Source: Actinomycetes bacterium (GTDB lineage Bacteria; Actinomycetota; Acidimicrobiia; Acidimicrobiales; JABEUL01). From it: 64,000 nucleotides of DNA. The notes below the pieces were generated by a model, which had not been told where the DNA came from, searched no databases, and saw only the letters and a list, made by a program, of their open reading frames with translations. Positions 1-10,685 of the stretch are shown piece by piece (positions within the stretch are counted from its first letter, which is position 1; each line of letters begins with the position of its first letter). The position numbers were made by a program, and so were the translations under genes. The stretch covers positions 1 to 64,000 of the forward strand of contig JAJZNL010000012.1 in NCBI GenBank assembly GCA_021852345.1, read 5' to 3'.

Positions 1-2
1 TC

Positions 3-98
3 CACAGTGCTAACGCAGCACTTGGACTGATTATGTTAGCTCTAGGGCCCATTGAACATGTATTACCACATGAATGTAAACGACCTCCAGATCCCTAA
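3..98 (+). CDS. 3' end of a truncated CDS (...HSANAALGLIMLALGPIEHVLPHECKRPPDP*), product unknown
   Basis: Open frame from the window edge to TAA at 96-98; no family recognised. Confidence 0.35.
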   Translation, partial: HSANAALGLIMLALGPIEHVLPHECKRPPDP

Positions 99-186
99 AA
101 TTTACCCACACTTATGCCTGGAGTCCCGTATTTATGCCTTAATCATTGTTTATTTATGTATCTTATTGGGATATCGGTTAGGTATT

Positions 187-1761
187 TTACATGCCTAATC
201 CAATTGGCAAAATTGCGTGAATTAAAGTCGGTCCTTCGATAGACAGACACTTTAGGAAGGCACTTCTGAACTCTTCTGCGGTTTCTGCCCTAAAAGCTTC
301 AACATTAAAGCTTTTAGCAATTGAAACAAAATCAATACTGGGATTTGAAATGTCAAGCATCGATGACGCGACTTTACCCCCGTGAGTCGCCCCAACTCTG
401 GACAGCTCCATTTCCAGTATGGCATATCTCTGATTATCCAAAATGACCGTAATAACGTCGAGGTTTTCTCTGGCTTGAGTCCATAGAGACTGGATGGTGT
501 ACATGGCGGATCCGTCGGCTTGAATATTTATGATTTTTTGATTCGGTGCCGCAATGGCGGCACCAGTTGCCAATGGCATTCCTTGACCTATGGAACCACC
601 AGTTAAGCACATCCATTTGTGAAAAGCGGAATTATCCGTGGCCTTTGAAAGATGAATTCCTGCGGTATTGGATTCGTCTGATACAATTGCATTTTCAGGT
701 AGAAGGTCACCGATAATGAGGGCTAGCTTTTGCGAATTTAGATCGCCGGTCAAACCCGAGGTATCTTCCGGTTTTTTATCGCTCGCAGTCGCAGATTCTA
801 AATTACTGGTTACGTTTAGTCTGTCTGCAAGGAATTCCAGAGTTGCGATTGAATCTACGGTGTGATCGCTAAGTTCAATGACTTCACAATTAGTTGGAAT
901 TAAACTGCTGGGTACATTTGGATAGGCGAAAAAGGAGACCGGAGATTTGGCTTCAACCAATATCAAATGTTCAATGCCCGCTAACTGCATTTGAGAAAAT
1001 TCGGCTAGGTAGCTCAGGCGATCTATGGGCAGTACCCCGTGTCCGCGTTCGATTACGGGGGGAAAAGTTTCTGCAAACAATTTAACCGATGTACCTTCGC
1101 AGATTTTAGTCGCTAAAAGTATGCCGTCTTTGGTAAGTGCATTGTTGCCAAGTAACATAGCGGTCGATTTTCCGCTTGCAATTATCTTGGCAACTTCGTC
1201 TATAATATTTGCATCTTGCGGTGTCTTGGGTGTGAAGTTTTGAGCGGTCGTAGACATTGCACCTTCAGTCCAGGCAAGGTCTGCCGGTAAAACTACAGTG
1301 GCAACGCCGCGCGGGTAAGTCATTGAAGCTGTAATGCCAGAAGCAACGTCGATGCAAAGATCATCGACACTTTCAGAAGATTTAAAAAATTTAGAAACCG
1401 GTAAAGCCAGTCCGCGAACGTCAGATTCTAACGGGGCATCAAAACCATGATGGTATGTGGCATGGTCTCCGACGATATTTACCACGGCGCTGAATGCTCG
1501 TCTGGCATTATGCAGATTGGCAATTCCATTGCCCAAACCAGGTCCTAGATGCAATAGTGTGGCAGCGGGTTTCTTGGCTATTCGGTAGTAACCGTCAGCA
1601 GCTCCAGTAGCTACGCCTTCAAATAGGCACAACACGCTTTTGATGTTAGGAGCAGAATCTAACGAAGCGACGAAGTGCATTTCAGAGGTGCCGGGGTTCA
1701 TAAAGCATGTGTCGATTCCCGAACCCAACAACGTTTCGATTAAAGCTAGCGCACCGTTCAT
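187..1761 (-). CDS. Thiamine-pyrophosphate-dependent enzyme, acetolactate synthase large subunit/benzoylformate decarboxylase-like
   Basis: 524 aa; N-terminal NPGTSEMHF...CLFEGVATGAADGYYR (TPP Glu region), C-terminal TPP-binding GDGSAMYT-like segment (QADGSAMYTIQSLWTQAREN). Confidence 0.85.
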   Translation of the reverse strand: MNGALALIETLLGSGIDTCFMNPGTSEMHFVASLDSAPNIKSVLCLFEGVATGAADGYYRIAKKPAATLLHLGPGLGNGIANLHNARRAFSAVVNIVGDHATYHHGFDAPLESDVRGLALPVSKFFKSSESVDDLCIDVASGITASMTYPRGVATVVLPADLAWTEGAMSTTAQNFTPKTPQDANIIDEVAKIIASGKSTAMLLGNNALTKDGILLATKICEGTSVKLFAETFPPVIERGHGVLPIDRLSYLAEFSQMQLAGIEHLILVEAKSPVSFFAYPNVPSSLIPTNCEVIELSDHTVDSIATLEFLADRLNVTSNLESATASDKKPEDTSGLTGDLNSQKLALIIGDLLPENAIVSDESNTAGIHLSKATDNSAFHKWMCLTGGSIGQGMPLATGAAIAAPNQKIINIQADGSAMYTIQSLWTQARENLDVITVILDNQRYAILEMELSRVGATHGGKVASSMLDISNPSIDFVSIAKSFNVEAFRAETAEEFRSAFLKCLSIEGPTLIHAILPIGLGM

Positions 1762-1826
1762 GCAATTCTCCTTGATTTAAACTATCCAGTTACCGAATCA
1801 ATTTTATACAAACATCCCGATATAAA

Positions 1827-3209
1827 TCAAAGTTCCGGAATTAAATGACCCGGATTGAATAAATTAGAAGGATCCAAGGTAACTTTGATTTGTTTTTGAA
1901 TTCGTAACTTTACTTCGTTTTCTAATTTTGCAAAATAAGGCAATTTTTCTGTGCCGATACCGTGTTCACCGGAAATAGCTCCTCCCAAATCGGTACCTGC
2001 CTTTAAGATTTGAAACATAACTTCGTGAAGTTTTGAAGGTTCGTTTTGGAATACTGATAGGTGTACGTTCCCGTCGCCCACATGCCCACAGCCAGCGATT
2101 AGCGATTCTGAGTTTTGTGCGATCTCAGCAACTGTGTTTAAGTATGACGCCATCTTTGATCGCGGGACCACTACATCGACTATGTCATTGGCATTTAGCG
2201 CTTTAGCTACCCAAAATGCTTTCTCTCTTGCGTCCACGATGGCCGTGCCCGATGATGCTGGCAGAGAATATATATCCAAAGCCTCAGAAGACTCTAAAAT
2301 CTCTCCTATAACTGCAAGGTCTTCGTCGAGGCGCTTTGGGTCGCTACCTTCCAAAACAATAAGCAGGTACGCCTGGGCTTGCGATTTTACCGCTTCGGGT
2401 ATCCCCAAATCAATTCCCGCAGATCTTGTGGTGGCATCTATTGCAAGAAAGTCCAGGTATTCTAGGATGGAAGGCATGACCCCAGTGTTAACTATCTTGG
2501 GAATTGCTTCGGTTAAGTTTTGAAGAGTTGAAAACGGCGAAAGCACGGTCACCGAGTTTGAATATTTAACGGAGAGTTTTAGAGTTAGCTGACTTATCAG
2601 CCCCAGAGTCCCCTCGGATCCGATAAATAGCTGAGTTAAGTCATAGCCGGTCGATGACTTAACAAATTTACCTCCCGTTGTCAACTTATCTCCGTTTTCT
2701 AAAATAACGTGAAGGCCGAGTATGTGGTGACGTGTTACGCCGTATCTAATTGCCTTCATGCCGCCAGCATTTGTGGCGGCATTTCCGCCGATTGTTGCAC
2801 TGGATTCACCAGGCTGGACCGGATAGATAAGAGAATGTCCCAACAGCTCCTCATTTAGTTGCATAAGGGTTACTCCAGGTTCAATAACTGCAACGTGATT
2901 TTCCAAATCGATTTCTAAAATCTTATTCATTTTGGCAAAACTCACTATAATAGAGTTTTCTGAAGCATTGCAAGCACCGCTCATGCCTGATCCAGATCCC
3001 CTAGGTATCAATGCTAAGTTGTGTATCTTTGCAAGCCGAACCAGGTCAATAAGCTGACTCTCTGCCGTGGGATAAACCACAGCGACCGGCTTGTTGTAAT
3101 CGGCGGTCAAGGACTCATCATGTGTTAATTCCGGAGCGATCTCTTCGGTTAGCACATTATTGATTCCAAAGATGTCAGTTAATGCTTCTGCTATTGATGT
3201 TTTTATCAT
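1827..3209 (-). CDS. FAD-binding oxidoreductase, GlcD/D-lactate dehydrogenase family
   Basis: 460 aa; PRGSGSGMSGACN, GGNAATNAGGMKAIRYGVTRHHILGL, C-terminal GEHGIGTEKLPYF. Confidence 0.88.
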   Translation of the reverse strand: MIKTSIAEALTDIFGINNVLTEEIAPELTHDESLTADYNKPVAVVYPTAESQLIDLVRLAKIHNLALIPRGSGSGMSGACNASENSIIVSFAKMNKILEIDLENHVAVIEPGVTLMQLNEELLGHSLIYPVQPGESSATIGGNAATNAGGMKAIRYGVTRHHILGLHVILENGDKLTTGGKFVKSSTGYDLTQLFIGSEGTLGLISQLTLKLSVKYSNSVTVLSPFSTLQNLTEAIPKIVNTGVMPSILEYLDFLAIDATTRSAGIDLGIPEAVKSQAQAYLLIVLEGSDPKRLDEDLAVIGEILESSEALDIYSLPASSGTAIVDAREKAFWVAKALNANDIVDVVVPRSKMASYLNTVAEIAQNSESLIAGCGHVGDGNVHLSVFQNEPSKLHEVMFQILKAGTDLGGAISGEHGIGTEKLPYFAKLENEVKLRIQKQIKVTLDPSNLFNPGHLIPEL

Positions 3210-3840
3210 CTTAAAATCCTTAAAGTTTTAAATAGTTCGTTACGGTTTTTTGTTTACTTCGCTAAATTGGCGTGATATCTACATTGTAGCTGAATAACGG
3301 CTGCATGATTAGTTAAAAAAATTGATGTAGGTTGTAAAATTAACTAATATAACCGGCTTGGGAATCTTTAAGGTTGACGGGAATCTTTATATCTGCGTCA
3401 AAACCTATTTTTCGCTAAAGAGATAGTACTTGCGTCAAGCTGTCGGCCAATTGGTTCAAAGTTACACGGGAAACGGATTTGCAAAGTGTCGTTAACGGAG
3501 TTGTCAAGTTGTAGATATGGTGAATAAACGTGACGAAAGCTGGTGTTCGTTAAAATCATAAACTATACAGTTTTGTCTGGCTACTTCGCGTTGCTATATA
3601 TGTGAGGACGTCAATAACTTCAAGTTGGAAAGTCGCAAATTTTATTTGGTTCAATCGGGATAATTAGTAGGGCTAATTTACAATTTCGTCGGACCAAAAT
3701 TTTGCTAAGGCGCAATACCGAGGTCTAATCTCATGGTCGAGATTTATGTTATGTGACTAAAGCGTCATGATAAAATGTTTTAAGTATTCGGTAGCGTATT
3801 TTGGGTGGAACTATATGATCTGTTTGATGTGAAATTATCT

Positions 3841-4830
3841 TCAGTCAAATTTGATAGAAGAAAATTCCTTAAGCTTTCCCAAAGAATGCGTTGCCATGAT
3901 GTATCTCATGGTGCCAGATTTCGACCTCATCACCAATGAGTGAGTCATAGCACCATTCGGTGAAAAATTGACTCCTTTAAGCAAATCGCCGTCGGTTATG
4001 CCCGTAGCCGCAAAAAAACAGTTATTACCTTTAACCAAATCGTCAGTGGTAAGAACCTGATCTAAGTTATAGCCTTCGTCTAGCGCAGCTCGTTTTTCGT
4101 CTTCGTTTCTGGGCCAAAGTTTAGCTTGAATTTCTCCGTCGATGCATTTGAGTGCCGCTCCAGCGATCACGCCTTCGGGCGTTCCTCCTATTCCCAGCAA
4201 TATGTCGATACCGCTTTCTGGAAGAGCAGCCTCAATAGCTGCTGCAACGTCTCCGTCAGATATTAGGCTGATTCTGGCGCCTGTATTCCTAACTTCGGAA
4301 ATTATGTTCTGATGTCTGGGTCTGTCTAGTATTACTGCCGTAACGTCCCTGACTGGAACTCCCTTTGCCTTGGCAACCTGTTCGATGTTGTAAGCGATGG
4401 GGGCATTAATATCTATTTTCCCGGCGGCGGACTTGCATACCGCAATTTTTTCCATATATACACACGGGCCCGGATTAAACATTGTACCTCGTTCGGAGAC
4501 AGCGATGACCGACAAGGCTCCTCCTCTTCCCAACGAAGTTAAAGTTGTTCCATCTATTGGATCAACGGCGATATCGGTTTCCGGTTGTTCGCCGTTTCCT
4601 ATAGATTCCCCATTAAACAGCATCGGGGCGGCATCTTTTTCACCTTCTCCAATAACTACGATTCCGTCCATCGAAACCGATGACAATACTACTCGCATGG
4701 CGTTTACTGCAGCGCCGTCAGCACCATTTTTGTCTCCGCGCCCCATCCAACGACTTGCCGCCAAGGCGGCCGCCTCGGTAACGCGTACCAATTCAAGTGC
4801 TAAATTTCTATCAGGTTGTTGATTTATCAC
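3841..4830 (-). CDS. glpX: Class II fructose-1,6-bisphosphatase
   Basis: 329 aa; DPIDGTT motif, [28 protein letters not shown]. Confidence 0.93.
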   Translation of the reverse strand: MINQQPDRNLALELVRVTEAAALAASRWMGRGDKNGADGAAVNAMRVVLSSVSMDGIVVIGEGEKDAAPMLFNGESIGNGEQPETDIAVDPIDGTTLTSLGRGGALSVIAVSERGTMFNPGPCVYMEKIAVCKSAAGKIDINAPIAYNIEQVAKAKGVPVRDVTAVILDRPRHQNIISEVRNTGARISLISDGDVAAAIEAALPESGIDILLGIGGTPEGVIAGAALKCIDGEIQAKLWPRNEDEKRAALDEGYNLDQVLTTDDLVKGNNCFFAATGITDGDLLKGVNFSPNGAMTHSLVMRSKSGTMRYIMATHSLGKLKEFSSIKFD

Positions 4831-4862
4831 TAAAGTGAGATTATCAGATTAAGAGAGGCAAT

Positions 4863-6137
4863 GTGGAAATTTTTGAAATAAATGAATCTTTTGACTTAAA
4901 AGGCCAGGTCGATATTCAGGGTGCCAAAAATTCTGTTTTGAAGTTGATGGCGGCTACTTTGTTGTGCCCAGGTACACATAGGATAGCAAATTGCCCCAAT
5001 ATTACCGATGTTTTGGATATGCTCAAAATTCTTAAGCAATTGGGGATCAAGGGAAATTTTAATCGTAAAAGTAAAGTTTTAGAGGTCAGCGTACCCGAAC
5101 AAATTAATTTTGAGTTTGATTCAAAATTAATAGAAAAAATGCGAGCCTCCATAACTTTGTTGGGCCCGCTATTGGCACACAAATCTGAATTCGATCTTCC
5201 GTTTCCCGGAGGAGATGATTTTGGCGAACGTCCGATAGATATTCATTTAAGGGGATTAAATGAACTTAATGCACCAGTCGTTCTTGAAAAAGGGACCATA
5301 AGCTATGTCCCCGATAAGAAAGGTTTGATCGGCAAGAGGATCGTTCTGGAGTATCCTTCACATACGGCCACCGACAACCTAATAATGGCATCGGTATTGG
5401 CAAAAGGCGAGACGATAATTGAAAATGCGGCAAGAGAACCAGAGGTAGTGGACCTATGCCAATTTTTGATTTCTCTTGGTGCGAACATCGAAGGGCTTGG
5501 AACTTCGCGACTCTTAGTCCGAGGGGTTGAGTCTTTGACCCCTTCTAACAAAGAACATTTCGTAATAGGAGACCGAGTTGAAGCGGCAACCTATATGTGC
5601 GCCGTCGGGGCTTGCGGTGGCAATGTCTATCTTCATGGAATTCAATATACGTATTTGGACAATTTAATTTATAAATTAAAATCATCAGGGCTTGAAATTA
5701 TTCCAACCGGTGATGGTTTATTGGTTTCTATGAAACATCGACCCAAGGCGGTTAATCTATCCACCTTGCCGTATCCAGGTATAGCCACTGACTACAAACC
5801 TACTCTTGTCGCAATGTTATCAGTGGCACAAGGCACATCCATGGTGAGTGAAAATATCTTCATCGGAAGATTCAGATATATTGAAGAGTTGTTAAAAATG
5901 GGTGCTGAAATTATGACCGACGGACATCATCTCGGAATTACGGGTAAGTCGAGATTAAAAGCGGCAACAGTCGTAGCATACGACATTAGAGCTGGGGCTT
6001 GTTTAATAATTGCCGGCATGTCTGCCAAAGGAACTACACGCATTGAAAAGGTAGATCATATTTTGCGCGGTTATGAAAATATTGGTGAAAAATTTAGCTC
6101 AATAGGGGGCGACATTCGTTTTGTTAGGTCTTCATAA
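4863..6137 (+). CDS. murA: UDP-N-acetylglucosamine 1-carboxyvinyltransferase, Asp-type active site (PGGDDFGERP)
   Basis: 424 aa; GTG start; QGAKNSVLKLMAATLL, RASITLLGPLLA, YPGIATDYKP; Asp codon GAT at 5214-5216 at the position of the usual catalytic Cys. Confidence 0.92.
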   Translation: MEIFEINESFDLKGQVDIQGAKNSVLKLMAATLLCPGTHRIANCPNITDVLDMLKILKQLGIKGNFNRKSKVLEVSVPEQINFEFDSKLIEKMRASITLLGPLLAHKSEFDLPFPGGDDFGERPIDIHLRGLNELNAPVVLEKGTISYVPDKKGLIGKRIVLEYPSHTATDNLIMASVLAKGETIIENAAREPEVVDLCQFLISLGANIEGLGTSRLLVRGVESLTPSNKEHFVIGDRVEAATYMCAVGACGGNVYLHGIQYTYLDNLIYKLKSSGLEIIPTGDGLLVSMKHRPKAVNLSTLPYPGIATDYKPTLVAMLSVAQGTSMVSENIFIGRFRYIEELLKMGAEIMTDGHHLGITGKSRLKAATVVAYDIRAGACLIIAGMSAKGTTRIEKVDHILRGYENIGEKFSSIGGDIRFVRSS

Positions 6138-6426
6138 TATGCCCGATTGGTCGTGTTCTTAGTCTTTTAGTCTTTCTAAAAATTATGGCCGCCGCGGGTT
6201 AATGTAAAATATTGTAAGCAATTTTTTAACAAAATTGTTGAGTTAAATTATTTGTCTAAGCAATATGTTTTGGGACATAGTCGATGTATTCGGTGCGCTA
6301 ATATATAAATTCGCGGTGAAATTTAGCGGTAAAACAGATTAATAAGAATGCCAGCGCTATACCATTTAGCGTCGTTGATGGTAGTAGTTGATATCGCTAT
6401 TGCAATTAAATTTGGCAACTCACTTT

Positions 6427-6456
6427 CAAATTGCTTTAAACCAAATTGCTTTAAAC
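6427..6456. repeat. Perfect 15-bp tandem duplication (caaattgctttaaac x2)
   Basis: 6427-6441 and 6442-6456 are identical. Confidence 0.95.
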
Positions 6457-6578
6457 GATTGTAACGACAAAAGAATCGGTAATATAAGATATATTTTTTT
6501 AACGATTGGGTTGAAAATTTAGGTACGGTACGTGAATAATTATTCATGTACCGCAAAGGACATTAAAGGATTTAGGTA

Positions 6579-7541
6579 GTGGCCGAAAGCAGATTTAACG
6601 CAGACGAACTTTTTATGAAGGCCAAAGCCGGTGATCGAAGATCACTGGGTCGACTTGTAACGATGATTGAGTCAGGGTATTTTAAAACCGCCGAAGCCAA
6701 TAAAGCAATATTAAAATTTGACTCAAACACAATTTTGGTCGGTATTACGGGATCACCGGGAGCCGGAAAATCTACGTTAACGTCACAACTTATCGGATCG
6801 ATTCGTAAAAGTGATAAAACCGTTGCAGTAATAGCAATAGATCCTTCCTCTCCTTTCACTGGAGGTGCGATATTGGGAGACAGGATACGCATGGGTGAGC
6901 ACGCTATGGATTCTGGTGTCTACATTAGGTCTTTAGCCACACGGGGTCAGCTGGGAGGGCTGTCTGCAGCGGTTCCTGAAGTGGTAAAGCTAATGAGCTC
7001 GTTGGGGTTTGATTTTATAGTGGTTGAAACCGTGGGAGTCGGTCAGGTTGAAGTTGAGATAGTCGGTCAAGCTGACACAACCGTGGTTGTCGTTAACCCT
7101 GGCTGGGGAGATTCTGTACAGGCAAACAAAGCTGGATTAATGGAGATCGCCGACATTTTTGTGATCAACAAAGCCGATCGACCTGGAGCTCAGGAAACTG
7201 CTCGTGATCTAAAGTCAATGTTGGAGCTGTCTCAGTCAATGGCGTGGTTACCTCCGATTTGTCAGACTATAGGAACAGACGGTACGGGAGTGCAGGATTT
7301 GCTGGACGAAATCCTCCGCCACCGTCAATATCTAGTCGATTCGGGTATTCTAAATCAAAAGGTTTTCAGTCGAACAAAGAATGAGCTGTTGTCGTTGGTG
7401 AATGAAAACATTTTAAATAGAGCCACCACTTATGTCGATTCGGTCGAAGGTTCGGATTTGATAAAGTCAATCATAGAAGGCAGCGATGACATAGCGGGAG
7501 CGGCTGAAACGCTGTTTACTATGATAGTTAAGGGCTTGTAA
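6579..7541 (+). CDS. meaB: MeaB/ArgK-type G3E GTPase (methylmalonyl-CoA mutase-associated)
   Basis: 320 aa; Walker A GSPGAGKST, AIDPSSPFTGGAILGDRIRM, VETVGVGQVEVEIVGQADTTVVVVNPGWGD, NKAD. Confidence 0.92.
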   Translation: MAESRFNADELFMKAKAGDRRSLGRLVTMIESGYFKTAEANKAILKFDSNTILVGITGSPGAGKSTLTSQLIGSIRKSDKTVAVIAIDPSSPFTGGAILGDRIRMGEHAMDSGVYIRSLATRGQLGGLSAAVPEVVKLMSSLGFDFIVVETVGVGQVEVEIVGQADTTVVVVNPGWGDSVQANKAGLMEIADIFVINKADRPGAQETARDLKSMLELSQSMAWLPPICQTIGTDGTGVQDLLDEILRHRQYLVDSGILNQKVFSRTKNELLSLVNENILNRATTYVDSVEGSDLIKSIIEGSDDIAGAAETLFTMIVKGL

Positions 7542-7585
7542 GTTAATTTGGGCTAGTTTGTTGTAGGACTCTGAATAAGGAAACC

Positions 7586-9316
7586 GTGTCAAAATCACTT
7601 AAAGATGATCCGTTGTGGTATAAAAAGGCAGTATTTTATGAGGTCTTCTCGCGGGGCTTCTACGACAGCAATAATGACGGTTTTGGTGATTTGAACGGCG
7701 TGACCGCAAAGCTGGACTATTTGGCTTGGCTGGGGATTGATTGCATTTGGTTATTGCCTTTTTATGGTTCTCCCATGAAAGATGGTGGGTATGACATTGC
7801 TGATTTTGAAAATGTAGACCCTTCGTATGGTACCGAAGGAGATCTGATCGATCTTATCGATAAGGCACATTCGTTAGGAATCAGAGTCATATCAGATTTG
7901 GTCATGAACCATTCGAGTGATCAGCACCCCTGGTTTTTGGAATCTCGATCTTCAAAGGACAACCCCAAAGCTGACTGGTATATTTGGAGAGACGATGATT
8001 CAATGTACAAAGGTGCTCGAATAATCTTTACAGATGCCGAGAATTCCAACTGGGCGTGGGATCACGTTAGGCAGCAATATTACTGGCATCGTTTTTATTC
8101 CCATCAGCCTGATTTGAACTATGACAATCAGGAGGTAAAAGATGCGATGCTTGCCGCCGTTAAGAAATGGCTCGATCTCGGTCTGGACGGTTTTAGATTG
8201 GATGCGGTACCTTACTTGTTTCAGGAGGAAAATACAAACTGCGAAAATCTACCCGCAACTCATGATTTTTTGAAATTACTACGAAAAGAGATTGACAGCA
8301 GGTATCCCAACAGGGTGTTGTTAGCAGAAATAAATCAGTGGCCAGCAGACTTAGTGGACTATTTTGGTAATGACGACGAATGTCACATGTGTTTTCATTT
8401 TCCGCTAATGCCCAGAATGTTTATGGCAATAAGACGAGAACAGAGGCTCCCTATTACAGAGATACTGTCGCTGACTCCAGATATACCAAACAACAGCCAA
8501 TGGGGGTTGTTCTTAAGAAATCACGACGAACTTACCTTGGAGCAGGTAAGCGACGAAGAGCGTGACTATATGTTTTCCGAATACGCTAAAGATTCAAGAA
8601 TGAAGCGCCATATGGGTATTGCCAGAAGATTGGCTCCATTGGTTGATAACTCTCGATCAATTGCCGAGCTACTATATGCCCTTTTGTTCTCATTGCCAGG
8701 CAGCCCAATTTTGTATTATGGGGATGAAATTATGATGGGAGATAACATATACCTTAAAGATCGTGATTCTGTGAGAACGCCGATGCAATGGACACCAGAC
8801 AGAAACGGGGGATTTTCGTTGGCAAACTTTGAACAACTTTATTTGCCGCCGTTGATGGATTCAGTCTATGGGTATCCTGCAGTCAATGTGGAGTCTCAGT
8901 TTAAAAACCCTGGATCATTTTTGTTGTGGATAAAAAAACTTATTTCAGTCAGAAGTAATTATGAAGTTTTTGGTACGGGCAAAATTGAAGTTTTACACGA
9001 CGACAATCCTTCGGTATTTGCATTTGTCAGATTTTTTGAAAATGAAATGAATCCAGAAACTCAAACCGAAAATGACAGCCGTATTGAAGTTGGTAGGATG
9101 GAAGGTGAAGATCCGGTAAGTGTCAATAAGGTACTATGCGTTTATAATCTTTCAAGATTTCCACAACCCGCAGAACTGGATCTAAGTAAACATAAGGGAG
9201 CAAAATTGGTCGAGCTTAACGGAAGGGTTATTTTCCCTATGGTAACCGACGGTTCGTATAGGCTAACTTTGGGTCCGCACGGATATTATTGGTTTGAGAT
9301 CAGCGACCAGATTTGA
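7586..9316 (+). CDS. treS: Maltose alpha-D-glucosyltransferase (trehalose synthase)
   Basis: 576 aa GH13; KAVFYEVFSRGFYDSNNDGFGDLNG, DGFRLDAVPYLF, LLAEINQW, FLRNHDELTLEQ. Confidence 0.93.
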   Translation: MSKSLKDDPLWYKKAVFYEVFSRGFYDSNNDGFGDLNGVTAKLDYLAWLGIDCIWLLPFYGSPMKDGGYDIADFENVDPSYGTEGDLIDLIDKAHSLGIRVISDLVMNHSSDQHPWFLESRSSKDNPKADWYIWRDDDSMYKGARIIFTDAENSNWAWDHVRQQYYWHRFYSHQPDLNYDNQEVKDAMLAAVKKWLDLGLDGFRLDAVPYLFQEENTNCENLPATHDFLKLLRKEIDSRYPNRVLLAEINQWPADLVDYFGNDDECHMCFHFPLMPRMFMAIRREQRLPITEILSLTPDIPNNSQWGLFLRNHDELTLEQVSDEERDYMFSEYAKDSRMKRHMGIARRLAPLVDNSRSIAELLYALLFSLPGSPILYYGDEIMMGDNIYLKDRDSVRTPMQWTPDRNGGFSLANFEQLYLPPLMDSVYGYPAVNVESQFKNPGSFLLWIKKLISVRSNYEVFGTGKIEVLHDDNPSVFAFVRFFENEMNPETQTENDSRIEVGRMEGEDPVSVNKVLCVYNLSRFPQPAELDLSKHKGAKLVELNGRVIFPMVTDGSYRLTLGPHGYYWFEISDQI

Positions 9317-9335
9317 ATGAAATACTATAGGATCC

Positions 9336-10685
9336 ATGACACGGCTTAATTCAAAATCCAAAACAGAATTACTTGAAAATTTTAAAGGGTGGATTTTTGA
9401 ACAAATCGGTTCTCATGACGAAATTTCAATTGATTTAACAAGCTTTAAGTCAAAATACTTTCCCGTCCAAAATGACATCCAAATTGAAATTATATTGATA
9501 TCTGGAACTATAAACGGGTCTGAAGAGGTTTTTAGAAAGTTTTTAAATTTTAAAGATGATAATAAAAGTTTATTTCAGCTTCGAAAAGACGATTCAGCGC
9601 CTTCGGGTCAAGTAAATTTTTTCTGGCCGTTGGGGGTTATTAAAACTGAAGACATACCAAAAGTTGAATTTGATACGGTAAGTTCACAGATATTCACCTC
9701 AGAAAATGGGGTATACTCCGTTTTGGATTGTTACGAATCCGACCTGCTTATACGCAAACTATTTGAATCAATAAATTTGACATTTCAACTTGACGATGAA
9801 CTTGCCACAAAAGATTTTGTAACCATTAGGAGAGTGACTGATTCGGCCGACCGTTGTCAAATTTATGTCATTGATTCAAAATTTAGGATCTGTTTTTACA
9901 AATATTGTGTCGATTCGCCTAACGCAGGAGTGGATGTTCTTGAAAAGCTTGAAGTTTCCGGTTTTAACCATTTGGCGGCGCCATTGGCCAGATATATGGT
10001 TGGCAGAAACTTGGTTGGATTGGTAATTGAGAATTTCGAGGCGGCCATAACCTTGGAGGCGATGGTAAACGTGTCTTTGAGGGATTTGTTTGATTACAGA
10101 GGGGATCCTACAAATGCCGGGGCAGATCTTTCTGAAGAGTTCAGAAGGCTAGGTGAAATGCTCGCAAAACTGCATATTTTGTTGGAACAAAAGTATCATT
10201 CGACTCCAGAGACTTCCGAAAATCTCACTGAGGTTTGCGGCCTGATGATCAAGAGAGATGCGTCGAAGGAAGCTAAGTCAGTTAAGGAAGATCTCAAGAC
10301 AATCGGATCGTTTGAGGACTTTGGCTTGGCAATACGTATTTATAATTCGCTATATCTGGATATTATTTACAGAACCGACATGGGGTGGTGCTTGGTTGAT
10401 TTTGGTCAGGATAATTTCGAAATCAGGGTAACACCGCTTGTTAATATTGCCCAACTTTTGGCACAAGTTAAACGCGTGATAGACGAGCAAGTGTCGATGC
10501 AACTGGAATCAGATACGCAAAAAATTACGATACTTTCAAATGCTTGGCTTAAATTGAATAGCGAAGCTTTAATTGACGGCTATATGGAACAAATTGAAGC
10601 GCATGATATTGTTCCAAGAGACCGAGAAGTCGTTAACAAAATAGTGACTACCGCATATAGATGTCTTTTGGCTGCAGCTAATTAA
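9336..10685 (+). CDS. Maltokinase-like protein, probable pseudokinase
   Basis: 449 aa directly downstream of treS; C-terminal RIYNSLYLDIIYRTDMGWCLVDFGQD aligns with the Mak catalytic segment RIHGDxHLGQVLRTDxGWxxLDFEG but lacks the HGD residues. Confidence 0.7.
   Translation: MTRLNSKSKTELLENFKGWIFEQIGSHDEISIDLTSFKSKYFPVQNDIQIEIILISGTINGSEEVFRKFLNFKDDNKSLFQLRKDDSAPSGQVNFFWPLGVIKTEDIPKVEFDTVSSQIFTSENGVYSVLDCYESDLLIRKLFESINLTFQLDDELATKDFVTIRRVTDSADRCQIYVIDSKFRICFYKYCVDSPNAGVDVLEKLEVSGFNHLAAPLARYMVGRNLVGLVIENFEAAITLEAMVNVSLRDLFDYRGDPTNAGADLSEEFRRLGEMLAKLHILLEQKYHSTPETSENLTEVCGLMIKRDASKEAKSVKEDLKTIGSFEDFGLAIRIYNSLYLDIIYRTDMGWCLVDFGQDNFEIRVTPLVNIAQLLAQVKRVIDEQVSMQLESDTQKITILSNAWLKLNSEALIDGYMEQIEAHDIVPRDREVVNKIVTTAYRCLLAAAN

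Noticed and set aside
3641-3665. ggttcaatcgggata, tRNA T-loop-like
   Set aside because: No complementary T-stem, anticodon or acceptor arm around it.
4397-4822. 141-aa plus-strand ORF opposite glpX
   Set aside because: Shadow ORF of a well-supported gene.
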